This document shows, piece after piece, positions 47,039 to 59,700 of a stretch of 64,000 nt of DNA (position 1 is the stretch's first letter; the number at the start of each line of letters is the position of its first letter). Origin of the DNA: Paragordius varius (taxonomy: Eukaryota > Nematomorpha); contig OZ176051.1 in the NCBI GenBank assembly GCA_964247055.1, positions 9,424,001 through 9,488,000 on the forward strand. The letters are read 5' to 3'. Below the pieces are notes generated by a model, which saw nothing but the letters and a program-made list of their open reading frames with translations, ran no database searches and had not been told where the DNA came from. A program made the position numbers and the translations under genes.

Positions 47039-47342
47039 TTTAAGTGATTCTAAGAACATGAAACGGAATCTTATAGAAGGTTCACCACAAAATAATAAAT
47101 TTTGCGAAAAGAAAATATAGAGTTACACTGGTAGATTTTCATTAAATAATGCCAACAACTATATCTTTATTTTTATTATATACCAATAAAATGCCAAAAA
47201 TTTACCTATATGTCGTATTAATTAATAGCTTTTAACAAATATTTTAAATAACCTACTTAAAAAAGTTTTGAGCCAACCCACAATTTAGTTACAATTTGGA
47301 ATGTTTTCAACTTTAAGCGATTATAATTTAAGAAATTAGGAA

Positions 47343-47389
<47 letters not shown>

Positions 47390-47854
47390 CGGCATATTAC
47401 CTGATGATGAACATGAGCATATATAAATCAATAAAAATCCCATTTTAAGTCTAAATAGATTTATACCATTTAGTCCAATTCAATACTTTTCTAACTAAAC
47501 GCATATTTTATCAAGTAAATGCATCATCCTAACTTCCAAACGCAACATTATTTGTAGTTAAAAATTTTATTTTAGACCTGAAATTCAGCTAACCATATTA
47601 AATCTAAAAGAATTCGTAATATAATTTGTTATAAAATAAAAAATTGTCTTTAAATGCAAAAATAATGTTGCGAAATGAAAAACTTGTCTTGCTTGAAAAA
47701 TTTTATGGATAAAAATTGTGGCGGGAGCTATGTTGTGTTATGACATTGTTGATTTTTACCTAATAGTTAACCTTGTAATTATTTAATTTTGATGATAATG
47801 ATTACATATTCTTTTTTCTTAAATGTAAACTATAGAATGTGATTTTTTAAAATA
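47039..47854 (-). other. Distal upstream flank of gene C with (TA)n
   Basis: Homologous to A and B. A (TA)n tract at 47347-47385 is expanded relative to B (20530-20540). No exon. Confidence 0.5.
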
Positions 47855-48408
47855 CTAGCGTAAATCTCGTGCTGCTACGCGGGCTATTTGAAAAAAGGGA
47901 CAATAAAATGATCCACATATGTGGATTATTTCGAAACATTATTTAATAGCTATGATCTCATAGGAATTTTAAAACAGCATTCATACTAATATATATTTAC
48001 TTGGGCGAAAAATAAAAAATGATTTTTGTGGACTTAATTTTTTTGAAAAAAATGGCATTTTACGGGGGAGCGGGTAAGAAGTTGGCCTAAATTAAAAAAA
48101 CCGAGCCGACTATGTTCGGCGCAATCGAAAATAAGTAAACAAAAATCATATTTGAAATTGATCCAACACGTTCTCCGGAAAATTGTCTCAAAGACACAAT
48201 TTTTGTGGACTTCTCTTTTCAAAAAAAACCGTTTTTTAGACGGGGTGGGCCCGAACTGGGGGTCTAATATAAAAAAAGGCCATGCTATTGTTAGGGCATT
48301 CATTATGATTATATTTTCGATATTTGGATTTGAATGGGTGTACCGGTTTTCTGGAAAAAGATCACAAAGCCAGCATTTATTTATATATATATATAATATA
48401 TATATATA
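47855..48408 (-). mobile_element. Non-autonomous Helitron (unit C)
   Basis: Same insertion as 21032-21584. The 3' end keeps the hairpin (CCCGCG-TAGCAG-CACGAG) and CTAG followed by T. The 5' end has been replaced by an expanded TA tract (48380-48410), so its TC is no longer visible. The orthologous position shows it predates the B/C split of this flank. Confidence 0.8.
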
Positions 48409-49120
48409 TTCGATACTGTGCCAAAAATAAACATATCTTTCTTTTATGGGATATTGATTAAAAATAAAATTGAATCGTTATCATTTTTAAAGGCAAACGA
48501 TATATTAATATCATTCTTTTATAATTTTCTCTAACTTAATTTTATTGCTATTTTTTGTGTCATAAGACTCACAATAAGCGTTAGCCTAAATATAAACTGG
48601 CTTATCGCTTTGCATTCAAGGGTAATAATCCTGTAAGTGTCGCGTCAATGATTTAGCCTTTAATGTCGGTATTTTAATTCGCATATGCTCAAACAGTTAT
48701 GATTCAAATTGCCAACAGACAGTACTAATCTCATTTTTGTTTATTGTAAAAAAATTCTAAATACCGATTCGTGATATCAATTTAATTTTTTTTAGATTTT
48801 ATGCCAAAAAGCAAGACAATTTTTTATGCTACTTTTATAAAAGAGATCAATAATAAAAAACGATATATATAACGCCGCCCTCTAGTACCTTGCACAAAAA
48901 GTCTGGGGATTTTTTAAGAACACACATTTTGTTCCCTTAACCACTCATATGCAACATCAAACTTTAATTTCCAGTGTAATAACTTTACATTTTAACTTAA
49001 GTTAAAAAAAATAAATTTATCCATTTGCAATATAACAATATTTTACCTATTATTTCATCTTATACTTACGATATACCAATATTGAAGGCCAAATAACTTA
49101 ATTACAATAAAAACATTAAC
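48409..49120 (-). other. B/C shared upstream spacer (unit C)
   Basis: Nearly identical to 21585-22290; no feature recognised. Confidence 0.4.
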
Positions 49121-50600
49121 ACATTTTTCATTCTATAATATTGATGATGTTGGATATCTCTTAGTTTATGTACAAACTCTGGGGCAGTTGAGACGATTCG
49201 ACCATATTGTAAGATATCTGTGCAAGTTCTTGGATTAAATGTGGTGTTATATTTTTAATCTAATCTAAATATCGTAGCTTAAGCCTTCCAAGTTTCCTAG
49301 CCCCTTCAACTGGGCCTAAGATGGTCGCTTTTTCTAAGTTATCGGCTCTCATCACATGTCCGTAAACTCTGTGCTGAAAGGCATGAATTTTTTGAGGAAG
49401 GTTAGTTTGGGTTTAATATGTACTAATATTTTATATTGTATCTTATGCTCCCATTCTATACCAATATATCTATAGGTCCATAACTCAAACGCTTTTATTT
49501 TCTTGTAAATGACTTACAGCTTTGGTGCATTACTGGAAAACATATTGATCTATTACACGCTTTTTGATGGAATTGGGAATTTTTTTGGAGAATGGATTTA
49601 AGTATAATTATTGAATTTTCTGCCATTGCAGCTCTCCTGGTACTGCTGGTTGTAGAGGTGCCACTTATTAAATAGTAGATCTGAGGTAAATTAAGTAGTT
49701 CTGAATGTTTTGTTCTTAAAATTCACAGTAAGTCCTCTTCTGGGATAAGAATTGTTGCGTCATCAGCGAAACGCAAGTTATTGATTGTCTCGCCTTCTAT
49801 TATGATGCCTGCTGAGTCATTTCTATTATTTTTGTGATGTCAGTAAGTTAAATAGCGAAGGTGATAGTGTACATCCTTGTCTGACCCTTATTTGTCTATT
49901 TATTGTTTGGCTGGGGCTTGTTGAAACTCGTAAAACTGCTTTTTCATTTGAAGATTGTTAAGATTTAATTGTGCAGGAATCCGCTTCACCCATAGTTTTT
50001 CATAGACCACCCTATCAAAGCCTTGGAGTAGTTCAGGAAGGAAAATATTTTTGTTGTATACATTTGCTTGTTCTATGATGCGTTTTATTAGAGATGTGGT
50101 CTCGACAACTTTGAGTCGGAAACCAGCCTGTATTAGATATGAAGTTACTGTACCAATTCTGTATGCTCATTTGGATTATTTGAAAAGTATTATGTATTTG
50201 TGAGGTATGATAATTCTGTAATGATCGCAATCTTTTACTTGACATTTTCATGTATATTGGTATGAAGATTGATTTAGTCCAGTCTTTTAGCCATCTACAA
50301 TTTCTTTTGGCCTAACTTGGTTATTATGTCAGTTGTTTTAAGACTTCTTTTGAAATGCCGCCATCCTGGGGTTCTGTTCTTAACGATTAGCAATTCCGTA
50401 TCAATATCTGTTTGAGTTATGCTGGGTTCTGTTAAATGTGAAATAATTTGTGTTGTATTTGTTTTAAAATTTGCTTCAATGTATTCTTCCCATCTTGTTA
50501 CATCTTGTTAGTTAGCTGATTCCTTCAATGTGATTTATTTGTGATTTTTTGGGTTTATAATGTATTCATATAGGGAAATGATCCTTTAGACAATTCGTTT
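49120..50600 (-). mobile_element. LINE reverse transcriptase fragment (unit C)
   Basis: Longer twin of 22290-23282. In addition to the FADDATILI, RQGC-like and C-terminal GHVMRADNLEKA/GARKLGRLKLRYLD blocks, it keeps the N-terminal side: PSITQTDIDTELL near 50400 and QAGFRLKVVETTSLIKRIIE near 50130-50070, running into VYNKNIFLPELLQGFDRVVYE. Multiple stops and shifts; dead. Confidence 0.75.
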
Positions 50601-51690
50601 CCCTTTTGAGGCAAATATTTAATGCCTGTAAATGTAGTAATTTTATTTGTTTTTGAATATGCAATTGAGTGTTTTATATTTGTAAGAGTTTGAGCGTTGT
50701 TTGGCCAATTTTTCTTTTTCTGCAATCAAACACAGTGGGCTTAGTTGTTTTTTTTTCAGATTTTGTTTTAAGTTGTTCTTTGCAATTTGTACTATAATTT
50801 TTTTAGTTTCCTATTAGTTTACACGTATATTTGTATGTATCATGCAAAGTCATAAATTATCCTTAATTTTTATTTGTGTTATTTGATCTCATGTAAATTA
50901 CCTTCATAGAAAATTGTATATATCTAACCCGATTTTTCTAATAAATGTATTATCATTATCTTATACTATCACTATGATCTAACTTAACAAACAGTTACCA
51001 CATCACTGTGGGTATTAGTTAACATTTATTCACAAAAAATATATTGAATTGTACATTGACATCATTTTCTTTTACGAAAATAATAAAGCATTAGGCAGCA
51101 AATGTTAGGGGTTTTCAGCTATTGTTGAGACAGCGGAGATTGTTTATTGGATATAATATTACATAAACATATAAATTTATTTTAATTTAGATCGTGTTTG
51201 ACCAGATTTGTTTTGTAAGTTTAGCCACGAAAAATAATATTTATTTAGTATTTCCGTTGGTTACAGTTCGAACAAGTTGTTTTCGTTTAAGGGAAAAATT
51301 GGAATTTTTTCACCAAATTTAGACCCGAAATATTTTTGTCAACCTAGATATATAGAAAATTTAAGCTTTGGTCCATTATTTAATAATATATTTTTAGTAG
51401 GTTACCAAATTTAATAATTATTTATCTCAACTGTATATTTAATTTTTGAATGCTCTAACCTTCCACTTACTCCTACAGAATATGTTATTGAATTCAGCAA
51501 AATTTTAAGATATATAGACATAATGCCAAGAAAGAAAGATTAAATAGAAACTCAGTAGCTAAGATAACTGTCAATTTTGCTTATGAAAATTTCTTACGAT
51601 AATATACAATTTTTTCAAAAGGTAATTAACCAAATAATACCTGTAGTAATTACTATCAGAAGTTATATAATTTGATTGCAACTATGTACT
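50601..51690 (-). other. Spacer, partly lost in unit B
   Basis: 50090-51310 has no counterpart in B. The part near 50640-50740 may be the front of the LINE (basic, Lys-rich). 51540-51600 again shows a degenerate piece of glycoprotein exon 1 ('gataactgtcaattttgc'). Confidence 0.35.
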
Positions 51691-51694
51691 AGGG

Positions 51695-52110
51695 CAGGGG
51701 TGAAACACAAATAGCTTCGCGGACGGCATGCGTGCATCAAAGATTTGACGGGCCTAATAAAATATATAGGCATTAATAAAGTTTATTGAATTTAAAACAT
51801 AAGAGTGCACAAATCACTGTTTATTTTAACAATTTTAGCTAGATCATGCCAAATTTTTATTTTTTCAGAATCACTTATGCTTATATCTCAGGAAATGTAA
51901 TTGAAATTTCTGGCGAACTCCATAAAAATTTTGAAGGGACATGCCACCTTGTTAGATATTTCTGAATTAGGGTAATAATAGTGATCACATATTAGACTAC
52001 TATTAAATCGCGGTGAAATATTTTATTATATGATTAATTTTATTTTTTTGTTACTTATGTATTAATACGACCGTTTGTGATGCGCCTCTTACACATAAAT
52101 TTACACTATT
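51695..52110 (+). mobile_element. hAT-like terminal fragment (unit C)
   Basis: Starts CAGGGGTGAAACACAAATAG and matches 23681-24060. No transposase. Confidence 0.4.
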
Positions 52111-52114
52111 AAAC

Positions 52115-52376
52115 ACTATAAAACAATAATTAAATATTTTTTTTAAATCAAAATATGTTGCCCAATAATTCTTTAGTATTTCCAACAATTAAACATATAT
52201 TTTCCACAATGCCCAATAACCTTTTAGTGTTTCTAACAATCAAACATATATTTTCAACAATGAAATAATTTTACCAACAATCGAATTATTTTGCCCAATT
52301 TTAGTGTTTCCAATAATTAAACATTTTTACAAAAATCAAATAATTTCTCCAACAATCTAAATTTTTTGCCCAGTAA
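52115..52376. repeat. Short minisatellite, same unit as 24110-25190
   Basis: About three 'ccaacaatcaaa ... ttgcccaataa' units, ending where unrelated DNA begins. Confidence 0.75.
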
Positions 52377-52534
52377 AATTATGGTGTTGCGAGTGATAAA
52401 AATTAAAATTTAACAAAAAATGTTTTTTAACTTGTAAAATTATTGGTATAAAAAAATAACATTCATCGTAGATAAATATTTCATAAAATCTTCTGGTTCG
52501 GAAAGACTGTGTATACAAGCAATTCCGATCATAA

Positions 52535-53716
52535 TCTATATATTTATAAAAATGGAAAATGCTGGCTTTGTGATCTGTTTCCGGAAAACCGGTAGACTCA
52601 TTAAAATCCAAGCGTCAAAAATATTTAATCATTAATGAATGCCCCACCCTAAAACGGGTTTTTTTGAAAACACAAGTCCAGAAAAATCGTGTCTTTGAGA
52701 CATATTCTGGAAAACGTGTTGGAATATTCGATTTCAAATATAATTATTTTAACTTTTCGATTGCTTCGAAACTACTCGGCTTACTTTTTTAATTTAGGCT
52801 CTCTTTTTACCCGTTCCCCCAGTAAAATGCCATTTTTTCAAAAAAACTAAATAATTTTTTGCCCAGGGCATGAGACCGTTAAAATTCACTGAGGATTCGA
52901 GTTATTCTCTGTCAAAAGGAAAAAATTTAGTCTTGTGTTTTATTAATATTGGCTGCTGGGTAAACAGATAGCCGCTAAAACTGCGCCACTATATAGAAAT
53001 TGCGTTGTTTTGGAGCTAATTTACAAAAAATTTATGAAGCCATATGAGCTTATTAAAAGCTAATATTACTCGTAGCTAGGTAAAAATTAAGGTTGGGTTA
53101 TTTTATTAGCCGTTAATAGGGGGCCTTTATGCCCTAAAATGCCATCATATAACGATTATTTAGTGTTGAGGTATTTTTTCGAATAACCCATGAGACGATG
53201 GTATCAAAGATGATTCCGAATATTCGCCCTATAAAGGCAAATGGGTAGGGGTCTATCGGTTTAAAACTGATACGCCACACAAAACAGGCGTAGTTTTGGA
53301 GATAATTTTCACAAAACTTAAGAAGCTTCACGAGAGTTAAACGCATTTTTGGAAAATTTGTATAATATCATTTTTTCCTTTAAAAAGGGACCACAAATGA
53401 TTTACTTTTTATATCCCTTGATCCCAGCTCTATCACAATTTCAAAGAACTTTTAACTGTGACTTCGTATAAGACAAATCTTAAAATAAATCCATTGATAG
53501 CTGAATATTCAATAAGGGACAGATTTAATATGGTCAATTTGAAGTAAACAATATTTCAGCCTATGGAAAATCCCTTAAAAGAATAATTGAAGACATTCTT
53601 TTTATTAAATATGTTTATTATTATTATTTTATCTCCATTAACTCTATTTTTTGCAAATTATTAAGAATAATTATCGGTGAGACGACGCCACACCGAAGCG
53701 TGACAGGGACAGCTAG
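52535..53716 (+). mobile_element. Non-autonomous Helitron, 1.18 kb
   Basis: Starts TCTATATATTTATAAAAATG after a host A. It ends with an imperfect hairpin (ACGCCACACCGAAGCGT) 10 bases before CTAG at 53713-53716, followed by T. Its first ~330 bp match the shorter Helitrons at 21032-21584 and 47855-48408 in the same polarity (GCTGGCTTTGTGATC, 'gaatgcccc', 'gtctttgagaca', 'acgtgttgga'). The rest, including 53130-53350, is unique. No helicase or Rep coding. The longest frame (53346-53134) is not convincing. Confidence 0.75.
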
Positions 53717-54370
53717 TATCTCGTATAAATTTACTATGAATCAGAAAATGTTAAAGAAATTTATAAAAAATGTAGATATCTTTTTCTCAATCTCTCGAAA
53801 ATCCTGATAAATATTATCAACAAAATTTCTAAGTGTTATTTCGAACAATCTATTATTTTTCTTTTTTTATTTGTCGGGTTCGTTAACAAACTCGCAATCA
53901 TAAATGGGGTCGGGAACGTCGAAAGTTGAAGAAGGCATGATGTAATCATTTGTAATTTAGTAGGATTTATAAACTCATATTTACAAAATTTTATTTAAAT
54001 ATTGAAATTCAATCAATACATAATAATATTTCCCATTTTTAATAATTTGTTATGGTTTCATGATAGAATTCAGGGTAAAAATCCGATCAGTTAGGATTTC
54101 GATTTATGTTACCCTTATCTTTATGGTAATATAATTGTAACCCAAATATAGCCTAATTAACAAAAAATATTTCATTATATTTTTTTTTGATTATAACATA
54201 ATAATAAAATGTTGCCTATCAATAATAATATGATGTAGTTTATTCGAATGAATTAAAGGTAATTTTTGTTTATTAATTTATGATTTTAGGTAAGGTTTTA
54301 TATTATTTTGAATAAGGTATTAATAATAGTTTTAATAAATTTAAAGTTTAAATGAGTCATCTATACATAT
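53717..54370. repeat. Fragment of the foldback-plus-spacer repeat
   Basis: 53940-54290 is an inverted, diverged copy of the block at 2100-2290/2870-3000 and of the foldback arm. The first 220 bases are plain AT-rich DNA. Confidence 0.45.
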
Positions 54371-54374
54371 AATA

Positions 54375-55357
54375 CACTGTGTGCAAAAAAGAGGGTTAAT
54401 TTTTTTTAAGATAAATTTTTTTTATGAGATGGCTTATGACCAGCGAATTGCAAAATTTTTTATCCTTTGAAATATTAAGAGAAAATCAAAATCGGGCAAA
54501 AAGTGTAAGGATAATTAAGGATAATTCAAAAAATAATCATAAAAATTGTGATATAATGGTTTATTTTCATTTTAAGCGATATTTTCAATAGATAAATAGC
54601 CTAAAATCATATAGTTAGGGTTACTATAATATCTCAGCTCAAGGCGTTGACTTTTAACACACTTAGAGGACAAAAAATATTTTATGAAACCATATTAAAA
54701 TAACTTTTTAAATATTTACAAGCTAAACTCACTATAAAAATGTTAAAATTTATATTTTATTCAGCAAAAAAACTTATATATCAAAATAAAACCAAAATAT
54801 ATTGTTTTTTATTTTTTCATTTTTTTGTCATCTGGTTTATGAGTGTATAAATTTATACTGTTTTATTTTGGAAACATACATGAGTGGGAATCAATAAGTA
54901 TTTTATTTATGCAAAACAGGATTTAAAAGTAAAATATCAACCAAAAATCCTTACAAATCCAATAACTCTGTTTTAAGACATATTAATATTTTATTGGGAT
55001 TTGTACGGATTGTTGGTTGATATTCCACTACTTTTAAATCCCTTTTGCATAAATTATATATTTTATGATTCGCACTCATGTATACAAAATAAAACCGTAT
55101 AAATTTTCATACACTCATAAACCAGATGACAAAAAATGTAAAAATAAAAACAATATTTTTTGGTTTTATTTTGATATATAGTTTTTGTACTGAATGAATT
55201 ATGGATGTTAAGATTTTTATAGTGAGTTTAGCTAAATAATTTAAAAATATTATTTTAATATAGTTTTATAAAAAAAATTTGTCTTGTGAGTGTTTTAAAA
55301 GAAAAACGCCATCTTTTGAGCTGAATAATTTAGAAACCCTAACTATATGATTTTACG

Positions 55358-55395
<38 letters not shown>

Positions 55396-55625
55396 AAAAT
55401 ATATTCTAAACTGATAATAAACCATAATATTTCAAATTTTTTCACTATTTTTTGAAATATACTATCCCTAAATTTCACTTTTTGCCCGATTTCGATTTTC
55501 TCTCAATATTTCAAAAACTAGGTTGTCAATTATAAATATTGCGGCAAATGAATACGCTGGTCATAAGCTATCTCATAAAAAAAAATTTCATTAAAAATTT
55601 TTTTGCACGCAGTCATATACATCCG
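54375..55625. repeat. 1.25-kb palindrome made of two R modules
   Basis: 54375-54965 and 54990-55625 are inverted repeats of each other, both copies of module R (1-535). The outer ends read ACTGTGTGCAAAAAAGAGG on the left and, inward from the right, ACTGCGTGCAAAAAAATTT. The shared 'ggttgatattccactac' lies near the centre. A (TA)n tract is at 55360-55393. This could be two facing termini of adjacent elements or a foldback derivative. Confidence 0.7.
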
Positions 55626-57045
55626 CTATTTTTCATTTTATATTTTTCCTCTGATTTTTAAACAACCATTGCTTTACTCCTCATTTTCTTCATTTTAGTG
55701 GTTTTAATATTTTTAATAACATTTGCTTTAATTTTTAGAGTTTTTCTAACAAAAATATTTCTAAAATAAAATGGCTTGTGAATACATCATTTTTATTAAT
55801 TAAATGGTGATATAAACCCCCAACCAATTAATTTTACATATAGCTGCAAGAAATTTTGTATGTAGCATTTTATCAAAAAAACTTTTTTGATGTCACATAG
55901 CATATATTAAAAATTGGTACCATGCAATCTCGCCATTTTTGCGTTTATTCAAAAAGACAGCCTATTTTAAAGGGGTTAAAATTTTATATAAATAATAATA
56001 TTTCATATTTAAAAATTTATATAAGATTTTTTTGTAATGAACATCTAGTTTTTAACCAAAAAATATATTTAGCATAAAGTGGGCCTATTTTGCCATTTTT
56101 CGATCAAAAGTATAATTATTTAAAAAGATGTGCCCAAAACCTAAAGGATTATTAAAGTCCTGATTATATCAGATTATATATTTCATCAGGATGTTTTTAG
56201 ACCGCCCGATTCACTCTGTGCATATAAAATAAATATACTGTAAGCATGGAATAATTAATATAAAATATAATGTCTTTCAATATTTATTTATTTTAAAGAA
56301 CCATTTATATCAACTTAAAGTATTTTTAGAGATCTGATTATCTGAAAAGTAGTATTTCTTCAGGTTCTGTTTCATAATTGTTTTTATTGTTTTTGAATCA
56401 AGAATAGTTGTTCCCATAACCATTTTGGTATAGCGACCGGTTGACATAGCTAATATGTATATTGAGCACATTTCAAGTGTCTGCGTATCCAAAAAGTTGT
56501 TCGGGATAGTCAGGTTTTCATTGTAATTAATTGAGTATTGGATAGGTAACATTTTCGTTTTGACTTTAACAATCTTTCGATGATCTTGAAGAGATATAAG
56601 TCAAAATTTAATGTACTTTTGTTTACCCGACCATTCGTCGTTAAAATCAAATAATGTTTAATCATGCACTTTCAACATTGAAGAACCTTCGGGCGTTGCG
56701 TTAGAGCTCATGCCTTAAAAAATGTAATTAAATTAATATTTTTGACATACTTTAAAAATTAAAATAAGTCATAAACATTATACTTATTGTCTATTCCCCT
56801 GTAACAGTGCCTGATTCGTCTAAAAGGCTAGTTTCAGCAAATAATCGCAATATCCGACATTTGATAGTTCTTTTTCTACCGATCTCAAATATAGCATACC
56901 TTGACCAACACACCGTATTTTTTCAAGATGGGGCATACTTATATCTATTGGTGAGTCGTTTACTTGTTGGATAAATAATTGAAAAATCAAAACATCTCAT
57001 CTGCAGTCAATGATATTAAGTTTATATCTATGTAATCAATAGCAT
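55615..57045 (-). mobile_element. Core of unclassified repeat element, copy 2
   Basis: Reverse complement of 600-2010 without the hairpin insert. On the - strand an 80-codon frame (56552-56310) holds SINYNENLTIP, MCSIYILAMSTGRYTKMVMG and TILDSKTIKTIMKQ. A second block near 56930-56840 holds the ELSNVG-type stretch. It is flanked by R modules in opposite orientation (55080-55610 and 57075-57530), so the whole looks like a DNA transposon with ~500-bp terminal inverted repeats. The protein family is not recognised. Confidence 0.5.
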
Positions 57046-57074
57046 ATTTATATATATATATATATATATATATA
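57046..57074. repeat. (TA)n microsatellite
   Basis: Fourteen or so TA units, at the same point of the element as 536-599. Confidence 0.9.
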
Positions 57075-57530
57075 CTTGGTACAAAATTTTTTTTTTCATC
57101 AGATAGCCTGTGACCAGTAAGTTCTTTTGCCGTATAATTTTTTATTTGTTTACCACCTAGTTTTTGAAATAATGAGTTGAAAATCGAAATCGTGCACAAA
57201 GTGAAAATTATAGATAATTAATGATAATTCAAAAAATAGTGATAAAATTAGAGATATTATGGTTGATTATCATTTTAGGAGATATTTTCTATATATAAAT
57301 AGCCTAAAATCATATAAATAGGGTTTTTATAAAATCTCAATTAATAGATGGCGTTTTTCTTTTTAATAAATTGTCAAAAATTTATTAAACTATGTTAAAA
57401 CAATTTTTTTAATTATTTATTAGCGAAACTTACTATAAAAATCTTAACATTCATATCTATCAAAATAAGACTAAAAAATAATGTTTTTTATTTAAACATT
57501 TTTTGTCGGTTTATGAGCGCATAAAAAATT
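57075..57530 (-). repeat. Module R, inverted
   Basis: Right-hand terminal copy of module R for the core at 55615-57045; matches 1-535 in reverse complement. Confidence 0.6.
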
Positions 57531-57539
57531 TATAATGTT

Positions 57540-58585
57540 GTGGAATCTTACATGAGTGGGAAATAATATTTTTTAGTTTTATTTTAACATAGATATTTTT
57601 TTACTGAATTAAATATGAATGTTAAGGTTTTAATAGTGAATTTAGCTAATATATAATTAAAAAAAATATTTTAGTATAGTTACATAAAAATATTTCGGAC
57701 TTTTAAGTGTGTAAAAAGAAAAACGCCATCTCTGGAACTGAGATTTCAAAAACCCTATATATATGATTTCAGGCTATTTATTTACCATTTGCACTTCATG
57801 TTCTTGAACACTTCAAGTTGATCTTTAAACATTTCAAGTTGGTCCTTGAACACTACAAGTTGGTCTTTAAAATTTTTTAACCATAATTTTTGGTGTTTTT
57901 TATTTTTATTTTTTAACTTTTCTTAATTTTTAATATATTTATTCATTTTTTTCTTAAAAACCACTTTTTTGATTCAAACTAATTTTCTCATTTAACAAAA
58001 TTATAAAATTTTAAATGTTTTCAAAAATTATAAATAATAACCCAGAATATTTATATTTTTTATTTACGTGTTAAAATCTTATAAATTATAAAAATAATTT
58101 TAAGGTATTAATAAAGATATACGGTTTCTCAATGATTAAAAGTTGATATTGATTTAAAATTTTTCTTAAATAATAAAATTAGGTTAACAATTTAACAACA
58201 ATAAGATAGTGATATACGATTTGATTTAAAAGTTAAAAACAAAAAAAATCAAAGGACCAACTTGGAGTGTGTTCAAGGAACTTGATTGCAAAGGACCAAC
58301 TAGAAGTCAAGGATACTCTTAAAGTACATGTGGTATATATAGAAAATACCTCCTAAAATAATAATCAACCATAATATCTCAACTTTTATCATTATATTTT
58401 GAATTATCTTTATTTATGTTTAATTTTCACTTTTTGCCCCATTTCGATTTTCTCTAAATATATCAAAAACTAGGCCGTCAACAAATTAAAATTTTTGTGG
58501 CAAATTCACTGGTCATCAGCTATCTCGAAAATTTTTTTTAAAAAATAACTCTCTTTTTTGCACACAGTATATATATACATTTTGA
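57540..58585 (+). repeat. Module R interrupted by a MITE
   Basis: Another + copy of module R, ending in CTCTTTTTTGCACACAG before TA at about 58566. The MITE at 57789-58331 is inserted where the copy at 290-310 reads continuously. Confidence 0.6.
57789..58331. mobile_element. MITE with 'caagttggtcc' arms, copy 2
   Basis: Left arm GCACTTCATGTTCTTGAACA with repeated 'aagttggtcc'; right arm, read inward, GTACTTTAAGAGTATCCTTG with the same words. It is inserted in module R; the copy at about 300 supplies an empty site. Related to 31841-32298. Confidence 0.65.
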
Positions 58586-58589
58586 GTAA

Positions 58590-59266
58590 TTACATCGGAA
58601 ACTCTAAGAGCCCAAGTGGTGACTCATTAATTCTGTAAAATAATTAGAAGAAATAATTAACCGTTTAATTTTATTATAACTCTTCAGGTCAAATGAAATG
58701 AAGAACAGGAGCTTGATGGAACAAAATATTTATACACACCAAATTATTTGTTATTAATTATTATACAAACATTTTTAACTAAAAAAATTTTAAACAAAAG
58801 TAATACATAAACACTATATTACCTTTTCACATTTTATATTATGGGTACTTATTTGGATTCTTTGTCCCTTTAAACTTATATGGTACAATTATTATTAGGG
58901 AAATTGTTTTTACTAAATTAGTCCAAAATGTTTTTATAAATTTTTATATGTATATAGAATATAGAACCAACACTCGTGACAAACAGGTGATATTTAATTT
59001 AATAAATATCATAACCTCGAATTTTTATCGAATAATTCCATGTCGGATGATATGACAAAATCAGTAAGGGCAATGTTCTATATTTTTTAAATGGATCTAA
59101 GCATTTATATACGATTATTAAAGCTTCAAATAATGGTTGTTTTTTCATTTCATTTGTGTCGGATCAAGGTATAAAATAAGTTCTGGGTATAGAATGTGAA
59201 CATTGATACATTCAAAAATGTGAACATTCAAAATACATTCATGTCCATTATATCCCAAATTTAATT
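58590..59266. other. AT-rich DNA, no supported gene
   Basis: Left edge of the D unit before the membrane-anchor exon. Nothing recognised. Confidence 0.35.
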
Positions 59267-59700
59267 TTAATTGTATAAACAAATTTGATTATGCCAAAAC
59301 TTGTTTAATGAGAGGGAGCTTTCCGCATGGATAACAGAATCCATGATATTTTGATCTTCGTGTAAGCTAAGATCATTTTCGGAACATGATTGCAAATCCA
59401 AATTTTGTATTGGTCTAGTTTCTATCGAATCGCATAAATTAAAAATTTTAAAATACCTGAAGGAAGTATATTTTGTAAACTTTTCTTCCAATGTCCCTTT
59501 GGATGTGGTTCATTTTGAATAAGAGGGATGTTTTTTTCGTTAACCCTTGTTACAGTCCATTTACTCAATAAAATAAAGGCTAACCATGCCACAATGATCA
59601 AAATAAAACAAATTATAAAAATGAGTAATATAAAAGTAGTATCTATATTAAATGGATTAGATGCGACATGTTTAGAACGTAAACGTTTATTTTAAATTTA
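59267..59700 (-). CDS. Membrane-anchor exon, unit D copy
   Basis: On the - strand RSKHVASNPFNIDTTF precedes a hydrophobic run (ILLIFIICFILIIVAWLAFI) and LLSKWTVTRVNEKN, a single-pass membrane segment. A cytoplasmic-type tail continues in the frame 59491-59267 (TLEEKFTKYTSF ... LQSCSENDLSLHEDQN ... LNKFWHNQICLYN). One base is missing relative to B near 59505, separating the two frames. It may encode the anchor of the glycoprotein family (absent in A and C units) or belong to a neighbouring gene. No acceptor AG is visible in front. Confidence 0.4.

Noticed and set aside
48034-48303. 89-codon - strand ORF and the + strand ORF 48152-48430
   Set aside because: Both lie inside the non-autonomous Helitron and are not kept in the B copy.
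52357-52611. 84-codon - strand ORF
   Set aside because: It crosses three unrelated pieces: minisatellite, spacer and the Helitron start at 52535.
53134-53346. 70-codon - strand ORF in the long Helitron
   Set aside because: No domain, no counterpart in the short Helitrons and no splice context; kept only as part of the unique Helitron segment.
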